Below are positions 19,488 to 28,861 of a DNA stretch of 64,000 nucleotides, piece by piece; positions within the stretch are counted from its first letter, which is position 1, and each line of letters begins with the position of its first letter. Position numbers and translations under genes: made by a program. Under the pieces are notes generated by a model. The model searched no databases. It was not told the DNA's origin and saw only the letters and a list, made by a program, of their open reading frames with translations. Origin of the DNA: Rhodobacter sp. NTK016B (GTDB taxonomy: Bacteria > Pseudomonadota > Alphaproteobacteria > Rhodobacterales > Rhodobacteraceae); contig NZ_JAFKOK010000002.1 of assembly GCF_017303295.1 (NCBI RefSeq), positions 1-64,000 on the forward strand. Reading direction: 5' to 3'.

Positions 19488-19499
19488 CGCCGTCACGCC
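19467..19499. terminator. Bidirectional terminator spanning the tauE-like stop codon
   Basis: A perfect 13-bp stem, GGCGTGACGGCGC (19467-19479) with GCGCCGTCACGCC (19487-19499), has a 7-base loop. The TAG stop (19485-19487) of the exporter gene lies in the loop and the first base of the right arm. The convergent doeD gene ends at 19506, so one hairpin serves both. Confidence 0.7.
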
Positions 19500-19505
19500 G
19501 GGTGG

Positions 19506-20873
19506 TTACAGGACTTCGCGCAGTGCCTCGGCGGTGACGCGGGCGATCTGATCGGCCTCGCCCTCGGTCAGGCACAGGGGCGGGGCAAAGCCCAGAATGT
19601 CGCCCTGCGGCATGGCCCGCGAGATCACGCCGCGCTTGACCATCTCGCCCACGACCTTGCCCGCGACGCTGCCCACCGGCGAGAAGCTGCCGCGCGTCGA
19701 GCGGTCCGAGGTCAGCTCGACCGCGCACAGCATCCCCTCGCCCCGGATCTCGCCCACATTGGGGTGATCGCCCACCGCGTCGGCCATGGCCCGGCGCAGA
19801 TAGGCGCCGACCTTGCCCGCATTCTCGACCATGTTCAGATCGTCAATCAGCTTGAGGTTCGCCACCCCGGCCGCCGCACCGATCGGGTGCGCCGAATAGG
19901 TCCAGCCGTGGCCGATCGGGCCGTTTTCATCGGTGCCCTGCATCAGCACCTGCCACATCTTGTCGCCGACGATCGAGCCCGACAGCGGCGCATAGGCCGA
20001 GGTCAGGCCCTTGGCGATGGTGATCAGGTCGGGCTGCAGCCCGTAATGCTGCGAGCCGAACATCGTGCCCAGACGCCCGAAGCCGGTGACGACCTCGTCG
20101 GCGATCAGCACGATGTCGTATTTGCGCAGGATTTCCTGCACGCCTTCCCAGTAGCCAACGGGCGGCGGCACGATGCCCCCGGTGCCCAGCACCGGCTCGC
20201 CGATGAAGGCGGCGATGGTGTCGGGATCTTCCCGCTGGATCAGCTCTTCCAGCTTGGCCAGCAGCCACTTGGTGAAATCGCCCTCGGACATATCGGCCTC
20301 GGGGCGGCGGTAGAAATAGGGGGCCTCGGTATGGACGACACCGTCAAGCGGCAGGTCGAATTTCTTGTGGAACAGCTCGAGCCCTGTCAGCGACCCCGAC
20401 ATCAGCCCCGAGCCGTGATAACCGCGCCAGCGCGAGATGATCTTCTTCTTTTTCGGCAGGCCGCGGATATTATTGTAATACCAGACCAGCTTGATGTTCG
20501 TTTCGTTCGCGTCCGAACCGCCAAGGCCGAAATAGACCTTCGACATGCCCTCGGGCGCGCGGTCCATGACCATCTTCGACAGCGTGATCGAGGCTTCGGT
20601 CCCGTGGCCGACATAGGCGTGGTAATAGGACAGCTCGCCCGCCTGCTTGGCGATGGCGTCGGTCACTTCGCGCCGCCCGTAGCCCACATTCACGCAATAG
20701 AGCCCGGCAAAGCCGTCGAGCAGACGATTGCCGTCACGGTCGGTGATATAGACGCCTTCGCCCCCGGTGACGATGCGCTGCGGGGCCTCGCCCCGGGCGA
20801 ATTGGCCCAGATGGGTCGAGGGGTGGAAAAAGCTCTCGCGGTCCCATTGGGCGAGTTGGTCATTGGTCAGCAT
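19506..20873 (-). CDS. doeD: Class III aminotransferase, probable L-2,4-diaminobutyrate transaminase of ectoine catabolism
   Basis: The 455-residue protein is a fold-type I, class III PLP enzyme with Lys288 in TIAKGLTSAY as the expected Schiff-base residue. The N-terminal FFHPSTHLGQFARGE and the GLGGSDANETNIKLVWYYNN block match the DoeD-type enzymes as I remember them. Those pass the 4-amino group of diaminobutyrate to a keto acid, giving aspartate semialdehyde. ATG 20873 has GGAGG upstream. The divergent neighbour is doeB, which strengthens the call. Related omega-amino acid:pyruvate transaminases remain an alternative. Confidence 0.8.
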   Translation of the reverse strand: MLTNDQLAQWDRESFFHPSTHLGQFARGEAPQRIVTGGEGVYITDRDGNRLLDGFAGLYCVNVGYGRREVTDAIAKQAGELSYYHAYVGHGTEASITLSKMVMDRAPEGMSKVYFGLGGSDANETNIKLVWYYNNIRGLPKKKKIISRWRGYHGSGLMSGSLTGLELFHKKFDLPLDGVVHTEAPYFYRRPEADMSEGDFTKWLLAKLEELIQREDPDTIAAFIGEPVLGTGGIVPPPVGYWEGVQEILRKYDIVLIADEVVTGFGRLGTMFGSQHYGLQPDLITIAKGLTSAYAPLSGSIVGDKMWQVLMQGTDENGPIGHGWTYSAHPIGAAAGVANLKLIDDLNMVENAGKVGAYLRRAMADAVGDHPNVGEIRGEGMLCAVELTSDRSTRGSFSPVGSVAGKVVGEMVKRGVISRAMPQGDILGFAPPLCLTEGEADQIARVTAEALREVL

Positions 20874-20985
20874 CGGGAACCTCCTGTTATGCGCGCACGC
20901 TAGCAGCCTAAGGCCCGGGGTTGAACCCTCCCCCACTCCGGCGGCAGGATGGAGCCGCGACGCGCCGCCCAACTGGCAGGAAATC

Positions 20986-21978
20986 ATGACCCAGAACCCG
21001 ATCCGCCCGACCCTTTCCCTTGACGCCCCCGGCAAGCGGCACGGGCATCTGAAACTGCCCTATTCGCGCAATGACAGCGCCTGGGGCGCGGTGATGATCC
21101 CGATCACGGTGATCGTGGGCAAACCGGGCCCCACCGCCCTTTTGACCGGCGCCAATCACGGCGACGAATATGAGGGGCCCATCGCCCTTCAGGCCCTCGC
21201 GCATGAGATCGAGCCCGAGGATGTCACCGGGCGCCTCATCATCGTGCCCTACATGAACACCCCCGCCTTCCGCGCCGGGACACGGGTCTCGCCGCTCGAT
21301 CAGGTCAATCTGAACCGCGCCTTTCCCGGCGCGCCGGGGGGCAGCGTCACGCAAAAGATCGCCAATTACTTCAACGACACGCTGGTGCCGATGGCCGATC
21401 TGGTGGTCGATTTCCATTCGGGCGGGAAGACGCTGGATTTCGTCCCCTTCGCCTGCGCGCATTACCTCGACGACGCGACCCAGCAGGCGGCCTGCGTCGC
21501 CGCCGTCACCGCCTTCAACGCGCCCTACACGCTGATGCTGCGCGAGATCGATGCGGTCGGCATGTACGACACAGCGGTCGAAGAGCAGGGCAAGACCTTC
21601 GTCACTACCGAACTGGGCGGCGGCGGCACGGCCACGGCGCGCAGCGCGGGCATCGCCCACAAGGGGATCCGCAACGTGCTGAAACATGCAGGCATCCTGC
21701 CCGGTCAGCCCGAGACCGCGCCGTCGATCATGCTGGATATGCCCGATGACGATTGTTACCACACCGCGCCCGAGGCCGGGCTGATCGAACCGCTGGCCGA
21801 TCTGGGCGATGCCGTCACTCAGGGCCAGCCGCTGGCGCGGATCTGGTCGATGGATCGCAGCGGCGCCGCCCCGGCGGTGGTTCACGCGCAGCGCGACGGG
21901 GTGCTGGTCGCGCGGCATTTCCCCGGGCTGGTGCAACTGGGCGACACGCTGGCCGTGCTGGCGGTCGAGGTCGGCTGA
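20986..21978 (+). CDS. doeB: N-alpha-acetyl-L-2,4-diaminobutyrate deacetylase
   Basis: The 330-residue protein belongs to the aspartoacylase/succinylglutamate desuccinylase zinc hydrolases. Likely zinc ligands are His58 and Glu61 (GANHGDEYEG) and His144 (VDFHSGG). The opening NPIRPTLSLDAPGKRHG and the LPYSRNDSAWGAVMIPITV block are, as I recall, characteristic of DoeB. DoeB removes acetate from the product of ectoine hydrolysis. It is divergent from the doeD-like transaminase across 112 bases. DoeA and DoeC are not in the window. Confidence 0.85.
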   Translation: MTQNPIRPTLSLDAPGKRHGHLKLPYSRNDSAWGAVMIPITVIVGKPGPTALLTGANHGDEYEGPIALQALAHEIEPEDVTGRLIIVPYMNTPAFRAGTRVSPLDQVNLNRAFPGAPGGSVTQKIANYFNDTLVPMADLVVDFHSGGKTLDFVPFACAHYLDDATQQAACVAAVTAFNAPYTLMLREIDAVGMYDTAVEEQGKTFVTTELGGGGTATARSAGIAHKGIRNVLKHAGILPGQPETAPSIMLDMPDDDCYHTAPEAGLIEPLADLGDAVTQGQPLARIWSMDRSGAAPAVVHAQRDGVLVARHFPGLVQLGDTLAVLAVEVG

Positions 21979-21979
21979 C

Positions 21980-22033
21980 CCGCCCTTTTTCGACGTCAGA
22001 GCACAAAAAAGGGCGGCCCCGGCGGGTCGCCCT
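21980..22033. terminator. Bidirectional terminator between doeB and the secreted orphan
   Basis: CCGCCCTTTTT (21980-21990) and AAAAAGGGCGG (22006-22016) form a perfect 11-bp stem just after the doeB stop. A second, overlapping GC stem uses GGGCGGCC and GTCGCCC (22011-22032), followed by TTT. On the minus strand that second stem is followed by six T, so the element can end both convergent units. Confidence 0.8.
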
Positions 22034-22059
22034 TTGACTTATCCGACATTGCGCGAAGG

Positions 22060-22512
22060 TCAGACGCCCACGCCCGGCCCCATGCAGGTCAGCGGCTGAT
22101 CGCTCTGCTCAACCTCATAAAGCTCGGTCGACGGACCGTCGCCGCCCTGAAACACCGCGCGCAGCCCGTCGCCTTCGGCGTAGAAATGCCAGCATTGTTC
22201 ATCATTGGGCGCGGCTTCGTAAAGAAAGCAGATCGCGTCGCCACGCTCATACCACACGCCGTCATTGCATTCCTGATTTACGAAGGCCCAGCGCACGCGG
22301 CGGTTGGGCAGGTATTCCTCGATCCCGTAGGGGGTGCCGTCGATGGCATAGGACAGGGTCCGTCCCTCGGTATGCGCCTGAAATTCCTCGGCGCTCAGCG
22401 GGGCGCCTTGCGGCGTGGGGGCTGCGTTCTGCGCCATGGCGGGCAGAACCACACCCGTGGCGATAGCGAAGACCCCGGCGGCGGACAAAAGACGGGCAAC
22501 GGAACGGATCAT
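22060..22512 (-). CDS. Secreted protein of unknown function
   Basis: I do not recognise a family with confidence. The 150-residue product has a signal peptide (cleavage near MAQ, about residue 28) and a small mature domain with cysteines in NQECNDGVWY, DAICFLYE, EQCWHFY and PLTCMG, which may form two disulfides. GGAGG precedes ATG 22512. It lies 96 bases downstream of the alkB-like gene on the same strand and may be cotranscribed with it. Confidence 0.75.
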   Translation of the reverse strand: MIRSVARLLSAAGVFAIATGVVLPAMAQNAAPTPQGAPLSAEEFQAHTEGRTLSYAIDGTPYGIEEYLPNRRVRWAFVNQECNDGVWYERGDAICFLYEAAPNDEQCWHFYAEGDGLRAVFQGGDGPSTELYEVEQSDQPLTCMGPGVGV

Positions 22513-22608
22513 GAAAACCTCCGAAAAAACCATGGCCCAGTGTGACAGAGCCCCGCCGCCTGAGCCAGCACCCGCCCCGTCACGAAGCCGCGAGACCGGC
22601 CTCAATCG

Positions 22609-23655
22609 TCAATGCACGGGCATCGCATCGGGCGAGACGCGCGGCGCGGTTTCCTGCTCGTCCAGAAGCGCGGCAAGACGCGGGTCCATCACCCGCTTCC
22701 AGAAGGGCGGCAGCATCGCCAGCATCGCCATCGCGGGCAGCGGCGCGGGCAGCATGGCCGACCCTTCAGGCAGGGTCAGCTGCGGATAGGGACGCGCGGG
22801 ATGGGCGTGGTGATCGGAATGGCGCGGCGCGTTCAGCGTCACCGCCGAGGAATACCAGCCCTTGGAATTCCACGCATGCCACGGCCCGGCGGCCTCGTAG
22901 CGGCCATTGGGCAGGCGACGGCGGCGCAAACCGTAATGCTGCACGTAATCCGCCACCAGCATCTGCGCCTGCGTATGGGCACACAGCATCACGTAGATGA
23001 ACAGCCCCCACGGCCCGCACAGCGCGAAACAGATGGCAATCAGGATCAGCTCGCCCCCGACGTAATAAACATAGGGATTGCGCTTCTTGACCGTGCCGCG
23101 CTGGCGCAGGGCCTTCTCGGCCTTGTAGCCCGACATGAAGCTGCCCCACCACGCGACCGGCAGGTAGATCCAGAAATTCGTTCCCTTGGTGGCCGAGACC
23201 GGGTCTTGCGGCGTCGCGACATGGGGGTGATGCACCAGCCGATGCGCCGAAACGTGGTGCCCGAACAGGAAGCCGATATAGACCACCGTCCCCAGCCGGG
23301 TCATGAAGCGGTCCGAGCGGTGGATCAGCTCATGCGCGGCGGGGTTGCCCACCTGCCCGAAGAACAGACCGAAGCCGATCATCCCCATGATCCAGTCGAA
23401 GCCATGCAGGTTGAAGGTCATCGCCCAGACGCCCAGCACCATATGGGTGAGCTGCAAAAATCCCAGGATCACCAACAGCCCGTCGCCCACTGGCAATTCG
23501 CGCCCATCGGTCGGGTCGGGCATCTGGTCCATGACGATCCACATCAGCCCGATGGTGACGGGGGCCGCCCACAGGATCCAGCCGCCGGTAAAAGCGCCGA
23601 TCACAAGCAGGATCGCAGGCAGGAATGTGGCGAAACTGTAGAGGATCAGACGCAT
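22609..23655 (-). CDS. alkB: AlkB-type membrane di-iron hydroxylase (alkane 1-monooxygenase family)
   Basis: The 348-residue integral membrane protein has the three histidine boxes of the fatty-acid-desaturase/AlkB family: HELIHR (108-113), HRLVHHPH (138-145) and RHSDHH (278-283). It also has the AlkB-like HVATPQDPVSA and QHYGLRR segments. AlkB hydroxylates terminal methyl groups of alkanes using rubredoxin electrons. No rubredoxin or rubredoxin reductase is nearby, so other substrates (xylene, fatty acyl or terpenoid chains) are possible. I use ATG 23655; a GTG two codons earlier is equally in frame. It is divergent from ftsY. Confidence 0.86.
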   Translation of the reverse strand: MRLILYSFATFLPAILLVIGAFTGGWILWAAPVTIGLMWIVMDQMPDPTDGRELPVGDGLLVILGFLQLTHMVLGVWAMTFNLHGFDWIMGMIGFGLFFGQVGNPAAHELIHRSDRFMTRLGTVVYIGFLFGHHVSAHRLVHHPHVATPQDPVSATKGTNFWIYLPVAWWGSFMSGYKAEKALRQRGTVKKRNPYVYYVGGELILIAICFALCGPWGLFIYVMLCAHTQAQMLVADYVQHYGLRRRRLPNGRYEAAGPWHAWNSKGWYSSAVTLNAPRHSDHHAHPARPYPQLTLPEGSAMLPAPLPAMAMLAMLPPFWKRVMDPRLAALLDEQETAPRVSPDAMPVH

Positions 23656-23789
23656 GGGCACACCTAAACGAACGGTTTATCCGAGTATATCAGGGGATTG
23701 GGGCAAGCATAAGGCTTCGCGCCCCTTCCATCCATGCGACTCAAAGGCTACTTGCTGAAAGACGCCCAAGCCAATCTCTGCGAGGCCCC

Positions 23790-24911
23790 ATGTCCTTTTT
23801 CGGCAAGCTCAAGGAACGGATGTTCCGCTCGTCCTCGAAACTCGACGAAGGGCTCGATGCGCTGGTGGCCTCGGACCCCGCGCCCGCCGAGCCCAGCGAA
23901 GCGCGTGAAGACGCGCCCGCCGCCCGGCAACCGCAAGCGGCGCCCGAGGCCCCGGCACAGACCGGCGGCACGCCCGCCATCGCGCCGATCCCCGCCCCCG
24001 TTCCCACGCCCGATGCGCGGACCGATGCCGCCCGGCCCGGCCTGCTGTCGCGCCTGACCGGGCGCGCAGAGACGCCGCGCCGCGTGCTGGACGACGATTT
24101 CATCGAGGAACTCGAAGATCTTCTGGTGCAGGCCGATCTGGGCGTCGAGACCGCGCTCAAGGTCACTGCCAATATCGCCGCCGGGCGTTTCGGTCGCCGC
24201 GTCACCACGCAGGAGATCAAGCAGGCCCTCGCAGACGAGGTCGCCCGCATCATGGAGCCGGTGGCGAAACCGATGCCGCTCTATCCCAACAAGCCACAGG
24301 TGGTGCTGGTCGTGGGCGTCAACGGCGCGGGCAAGACCACCACGATCGGCAAGCTCGCCTCGCAGTTCCGCGCGGCGGGCAAGTCGGTCATCATCGCCGC
24401 GGGCGACACGTTCCGCGCCGCCGCCGTCGAACAGCTTCAGGTCTGGGGCGACCGCGCAGGCGTGCCGGTGATGACCGCGCCCGAAGGCTCGGATCCCGCC
24501 TCGCTCGCCTTCGACGCGCTGTCGCGCGCACAGGCCGAGGGCGCGGACCTGTTGATGATCGACACCGCCGGACGGCTGCAGAACCGCGCCGACCTGATGG
24601 AGGAACTGGCCAAGATCGTCCGCGTGATCCGCAAGAAAGACCCCACGGCGCCGCACAACACCCTTCTGGTGCTCGACGCGACGACCGGCCAGAACGCGGT
24701 CACGCAGGTCGAGGTCTTCCGCCAGATGGCCGATGTGTCGGGGTTGATCATGACCAAGCTCGACGGCACGGCGCGGGGCGGTGTGCTGGTGGCGCTGGCC
24801 GACCGCTTTGGCCTGCCGATCCACGCGATCGGCGTGGGCGAGCAGATCGACGATCTCGACGCTTTCGACCCGCAGGATTTCGCCGCAGCGCTGACCGGCA
24901 CCGGGCGCTGA
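23790..24911 (+). CDS. ftsY: Signal recognition particle receptor FtsY
   Basis: FtsY docks ribosome-nascent chain-SRP complexes at the membrane. The 373-residue product has a short acidic and alanine/proline-rich A domain (to about residue 85), the N domain, and the G domain with GVNGAGKTTTIGKLA (about 175-190), DTAGR, and TKLDGTARGG. ATG 23790 gives the basic amphipathic start MSFFGKLKERMF typical of membrane-binding FtsY. It is transcribed alone and divergently from alkB. Confidence 0.97.
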   Translation: MSFFGKLKERMFRSSSKLDEGLDALVASDPAPAEPSEAREDAPAARQPQAAPEAPAQTGGTPAIAPIPAPVPTPDARTDAARPGLLSRLTGRAETPRRVLDDDFIEELEDLLVQADLGVETALKVTANIAAGRFGRRVTTQEIKQALADEVARIMEPVAKPMPLYPNKPQVVLVVGVNGAGKTTTIGKLASQFRAAGKSVIIAAGDTFRAAAVEQLQVWGDRAGVPVMTAPEGSDPASLAFDALSRAQAEGADLLMIDTAGRLQNRADLMEELAKIVRVIRKKDPTAPHNTLLVLDATTGQNAVTQVEVFRQMADVSGLIMTKLDGTARGGVLVALADRFGLPIHAIGVGEQIDDLDAFDPQDFAAALTGTGR

Positions 24912-24915
24912 CGCC

Positions 24916-25395
24916 TCAGTCGGGGTTGCGCCGCTCGAACAACCGCAGGATCGACAGCACCACCACGACCAGAACCGTGGTCATCAGCGCCAGCGTCTCG
25001 CGCCCCGCGCCGCAGCCCAGTCCCACCGCGCCCGCCAGCCATAGCGAGGCGCCGGTGGTCACGTTGCGCACTTTCTCGCCCGAGGTGAAGATCATCCCGG
25101 CCGCCAGAAACGCCACCCCCGCCGTAACCGCTTCGATCATCCGCAAAGGATCGTTGCGCTGCTCGCCGGTGCCGCCGAATTCCAGCGCGCTGATCTCAAG
25201 CCCGAGGATCACGAACAGACAGGCCGCAACCGAGACGAGAATATGCGTGCGCAGTCCCGCCGCCTTGTGCTGCCATTCCCGCTCGATCCCGATCGCGGCG
25301 CCCAGCGCCATGGCCATCATGATGCGCAGAAAAGCCACCGGCGCGGGGACGATGGCAAAGGTATCGGTGAATTCGGACTGGATCTGTTGCCACAT
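24916..25395 (-). CDS. MgtC/SapB-family membrane protein
   Basis: The 159-residue protein has about four hydrophobic segments and the MgtC signature [23 protein letters not shown]. It lacks the C-terminal ACT-like soluble domain of virulence-type MgtC, so it is the short SapB-like form. The family is linked with magnesium and F-ATPase control in some bacteria; the role here is unknown. I start at ATG 25395, just before the membrane domain. It converges on ftsY with 4 bases between stops. Confidence 0.87.
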   Translation of the reverse strand: MWQQIQSEFTDTFAIVPAPVAFLRIMMAMALGAAIGIEREWQHKAAGLRTHILVSVAACLFVILGLEISALEFGGTGEQRNDPLRMIEAVTAGVAFLAAGMIFTSGEKVRNVTTGASLWLAGAVGLGCGAGRETLALMTTVLVVVVLSILRLFERRNPD

Positions 25396-25527
25396 CCGCC
25401 GATTGTAGTGCGCGCCGTGATTCCGGCCAGCGCGGATCCGGCAGGCGGCGGGAACCTGCCATGTCTGTCTTGTCATTCCCGCGCGGGCGGGTGACATCTC
25501 GGTCATCTCCGCAAGAAGGCACGGATC

Positions 25528-26427
25528 GTGAGCGACTGGCTCCTCTCACTCGACGGCACGCAGACCGGGCTGACCCTGTCGATGGGTCTCGCCCTTGCTG
25601 CGGCCCTGCTTCACGCGGTGTTCGGCGCGCTGCAAAAGGGGCGGCACGACCCGTGGCTGTCGCGCGCCGGGATCGACGTGTTCACCTTCCTTCTCGCGCT
25701 GCCCGTAGCCCTGTTCGTCGTGCCATGGCCGCAGCCGCATATGTGGCTGATCTTCGCGGCGATGTGGGCGATCCACGTCGTCTACAAGATTCTGCAGGCC
25801 ATGACCTATACGCGCGGCGCCTATACCGTCGTCTACCCGGTGGTGCGTGGCACCGCGCCGCTCTTTGCCGTGCTGGGCGCGGGGCTGCTGTTCGGCGAGC
25901 ATTTCAACGCCGTGCAATGGCTGGGCGTGGGCGTGCTGCTGGCCGGGATCTACGGACTGGCGCTTTACAACCTGCGCAAGATCACCGTGAACCGCGACCG
26001 GCTGGTCCCTGCCCTGGGCTTCGCGGTGGCGACCGGCGCCATGGTCGCGCTCTATACGACCTTCGACGCCTACGGCATCCGACAGGCCGCTGATCCCTTC
26101 ACCTTTCTTGCATGGTTCTTCGTCATCGACAGCGTCTTCATGCCGCTCGTCTGCGCGCGCCGCCTGATCGCGATGCCCCGCGTTGACCGCACAGACCTGC
26201 TGCGCCGGGGCGTGCTGGGTGCGCTGGTCGCTTTCGCCAGCTTCGGGGGCATCATGCTGGCCACGCGGCTGGGCCCGGTCGGACAGGCGGCGGTCCTGCG
26301 GGAAACCTCGACAGTCTTCTCGGCGCTGATCGGCTGGCTCATGCTGGGCGAAAGCACCGGCCCCCGCCGCGTCGCGCTGATGGCGATGATCGCGGCGGGG
26401 GCGGTGATCGTACAGCTCGCGGCCTAG
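25528..26427 (+). CDS. EamA/DMT-family transporter
   Basis: The 299-residue protein has about ten hydrophobic segments in two EamA repeats; the second ends with [25 protein letters not shown], the usual last pair of helices. These are exporters of amino acids or other metabolites with hard-to-predict substrates. It starts with GTG at 25528 after GAAGG. Its stop overlaps the end of the convergent LLM gene by 4 bases. Confidence 0.86.
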   Translation: MSDWLLSLDGTQTGLTLSMGLALAAALLHAVFGALQKGRHDPWLSRAGIDVFTFLLALPVALFVVPWPQPHMWLIFAAMWAIHVVYKILQAMTYTRGAYTVVYPVVRGTAPLFAVLGAGLLFGEHFNAVQWLGVGVLLAGIYGLALYNLRKITVNRDRLVPALGFAVATGAMVALYTTFDAYGIRQAADPFTFLAWFFVIDSVFMPLVCARRLIAMPRVDRTDLLRRGVLGALVAFASFGGIMLATRLGPVGQAAVLRETSTVFSALIGWLMLGESTGPRRVALMAMIAAGAVIVQLAA

Positions 26428-27422
26428 GCGGGTTCGCGCACCAGCCCTTTCAGCACTTCCGAGGCAATCTCGAACGACCGCACCCGCTTCTGCGGATCGT
26501 GGATACCGCCCGTCAGGATGATCTCGTCGGGCTCGGTGCGGTCGATGAGCCGCTTCAGTTCGGCCTCCAGCGTGGCAGGCCCGCCCGTGGCCGAGAAAGA
26601 CAGCGCGCCCTCGACCTGTCGCATCAGCGCCGGCGGCACCTCGGCCTCGATATCGGCAACCGGGCGCGGCAGCTTGCCGGGCTGACCGCTGCGCAACCGC
26701 GCGAAAGCCAGCATCTGCGACGAACGAAGATAGCGCGCCTCGTCATCCGTCTCGGCCGCGAAACAACCCGCCGCGACCATCGCATAGGGCCGCTTCAGGT
26801 AGTCCGAAGGCCGGAAGCTCGAGCGATAAACCGCCAGCGCCTCGTCCAGCATCTGCGGCGCGAAATGCGACGCGAAGGCATAGGGCAGCCCCAGATAGGC
26901 CGCAAGCTGTGCGCCGAACAGGCTCGACCCCAGAATCCAGACCGGCACATGCGTGCCCATACCCGGCACCGCCTTGACCCGCGCCTGCGGATCGTCGCCG
27001 AAATAGCTTAGAAGCTCGACCACATCCTGCGGGAAGGTGTCCTCGGGCGACATATGCCGCCGCAGCGCGCGCATGGTCAGCCCGTCGGTCCCGGGGGCCC
27101 GGCCCAGCCCCAGATCGATCCGGTCGGGATATAGCGTGGCTAGCGTACCAAAGGCCTCGGCCACGACCAGAGGCGCGTGGTTGGGCAGCATGATGCCCCC
27201 CGCTCCCACCCGGATGGTCGAAGTCGCGCCCGCGACATGGCCGATGGCCACGGCGGTAGCGGCGCTGGCAATGCCGGTCATGTTGTGATGTTCGGCCAGC
27301 CAGAAGCGGTGATAGCCCGCCCGCTCGCCCGCCTGGGCCAGCGCAACGCTGGCTTTCAGCGCATCGGCGGTGCTCGCCCCTTCGGGCACGGGCGACAGAT
27401 CGAGGATCGAGAAATGGTGCAC
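26424..27422 (-). CDS. LLM-class flavin-dependent oxidoreductase (luciferase-like)
   Basis: The 332-residue protein is a bacterial-luciferase-fold, FMN or F420-type oxidoreductase. It matches the small luciferase-like family by [12 protein letters not shown] at the N-terminus, [12 protein letters not shown], and [13 protein letters not shown]. The start is GTG 27422, with AGGAG upstream; a longer in-frame start at 27584 would translate the hairpin repeat. Substrate unknown. Confidence 0.87.
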   Translation of the reverse strand: MHHFSILDLSPVPEGASTADALKASVALAQAGERAGYHRFWLAEHHNMTGIASAATAVAIGHVAGATSTIRVGAGGIMLPNHAPLVVAEAFGTLATLYPDRIDLGLGRAPGTDGLTMRALRRHMSPEDTFPQDVVELLSYFGDDPQARVKAVPGMGTHVPVWILGSSLFGAQLAAYLGLPYAFASHFAPQMLDEALAVYRSSFRPSDYLKRPYAMVAAGCFAAETDDEARYLRSSQMLAFARLRSGQPGKLPRPVADIEAEVPPALMRQVEGALSFSATGGPATLEAELKRLIDRTEPDEIILTGGIHDPQKRVRSFEIASEVLKGLVREPA

Positions 27423-27501
27423 GTGTGAACTCCTTTCTCCGGACTTAAGCCGCAAGACGCCCCGCGCAAGAGGCAGGCCCGAACCGCCCGCCCCCGCGCC
27501 G

Positions 27502-27572
27502 CTCATCTTTGATCCGGAAATATCCTCGGGGGTGAATTGGCCGCAGGCCAAGAGGGGGCAGACAGCCCCCTC
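27502..27572 (-). repeat. Intergenic hairpin repeat, copy B
   Basis: Read on the minus strand this starts 16 bases after the UbiH-family stop. The order is an 8-bp hairpin GAGGGGGC/GCCCCCTC (27552-27559 with 27565-27572), a 6-bp hairpin TTGGCC/GGCCAA (27537-27542 with 27546-27551), then the core with CCGAGGATATTT, CCG, and GATCAAAGATGAG. It is almost identical to copy C, 8 kb away, over about 70 bases. Confidence 0.85.
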
Positions 27573-27587
27573 CATTCTCGCCATGCC

Positions 27588-28778
27588 TCAGCGCATGCCG
27601 ATGCCCAGCTGCATCAGCCCCCGCCGCACCGGCGCCAGCGAATAGAGCGCGTGCAGGGCCGCGCCGCGCGCATCGCGCAGCGCCCGGTTCTCCATCATCG
27701 ATGCCCGGTTCAGCGCATCCACCCCCGCCAGCCGAAGCTGGATCTCGGGCCAGCGCCGCCGGTGATAGGCGTCCAGAGGCCCGGCCTCGCCCAGCGTCGC
27801 GGGCGTGCACAGATCCATCAGCGCCGTCAGGTCGCCCAGGCTCATGTTCAGCCCCTGCGCCCCGATCGGCGGGACGACATGCGCGGCCTCGGCCATCAGC
27901 GCCACGCGCTGGCCCGCCATCCGCTCGGCATGCTGGGTGATGATCGGCCAGACCGTCAGCGGCGTCGCCCGTTCCAGCCAGCCGTACAACCCGCAGGACC
28001 GCGTGTTCATCGCCGCGTCGAAATCGGCACGGTCCAGCTTCCGCAGCCGCTCGATCTCGGGCCCGGTCGCCATCCAAACCACCGCAGAACAGGGTTTGCC
28101 CTCGTGGTCGGGCAACGGCACCAGCGTGAAGGGTCCGCCCGAGCGGTGGATCTCGGTCGAGACATTCCGGTGCGGTTCGGGATGGGTTACGGCGAAGGCC
28201 AGCGCCTTTTGCCCATAGCGGCGGGTATGGACCGGGATGCCCAGCGCGCGGCGCACCGGCGAATGGCGGCCATCGGCGGCGACCACCAGCTTGGCGGAAA
28301 CCTTGGTGCCATCCGACAACGTCACCAGCGCCTCGCGTTCGCGGGTGAAAACGCGCGCAGTCGCGGTGCCGGGGCGGAAATCCACATTGGGAAGATCGCC
28401 CAGCCGCGCCACGAATTCGCGCCGCAGCAGCCAGTTGGGCAGGTTCCAGCCAAAGGGTTGGTCCGAGACATCGGCGGCGTTGAAATCATGCGTGATGCGC
28501 GCTTCGGGCTCGGCCCCGCCCGCATCGACGATCCGCATCACCTGCAGGGGCATCGCGTGCGGCTCAAGCCGCTGCCACAGACCGGCCTGCGTCAGAACCG
28601 GGATCGAGGGCTGCAGAAACGCCGTCGTGCGCAGATCCGCGCCCGGCGCGTCACCCGTGGTGATCGGCGGCGCGGGGTCCACGCAGATCACCGAATACCC
28701 CGCCGATCCGAAGGCGGCGGCGGCGGCAAGCCCCGCAACCCCGCCACCCGAGATCAGCACATCCACCGTTTGCCGCAT
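27588..28778 (-). CDS. UbiH/UbiL-family FAD-dependent hydroxylase, probable ubiquinone biosynthesis
   Basis: The 396-residue flavoprotein has the N-terminal dinucleotide-binding motif [18 protein letters not shown], a VVAADGRHSPVR segment (DG motif) and a C-terminal FAD-ribityl site written AEAAHVVPPIGAQGLNMS. The usual GDAAH is AEAAH here, so the Asp is Glu. The family hydroxylates the ubiquinone ring; alphaproteobacteria use UbiL-type enzymes of this kind. Which ring position it acts on cannot be read from sequence. Confidence 0.85.
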   Translation of the reverse strand: MRQTVDVLISGGGVAGLAAAAAFGSAGYSVICVDPAPPITTGDAPGADLRTTAFLQPSIPVLTQAGLWQRLEPHAMPLQVMRIVDAGGAEPEARITHDFNAADVSDQPFGWNLPNWLLRREFVARLGDLPNVDFRPGTATARVFTREREALVTLSDGTKVSAKLVVAADGRHSPVRRALGIPVHTRRYGQKALAFAVTHPEPHRNVSTEIHRSGGPFTLVPLPDHEGKPCSAVVWMATGPEIERLRKLDRADFDAAMNTRSCGLYGWLERATPLTVWPIITQHAERMAGQRVALMAEAAHVVPPIGAQGLNMSLGDLTALMDLCTPATLGEAGPLDAYHRRRWPEIQLRLAGVDALNRASMMENRALRDARGAALHALYSLAPVRRGLMQLGIGMR

Positions 28779-28861
28779 CGCTGCCTCCGTTGGCCCAGCC
28801 CGTGTTACGCAGGCTATCTAGCGCAAGTCGCGGACCGGGGCGAGACGGCACAGGGTCGCGC

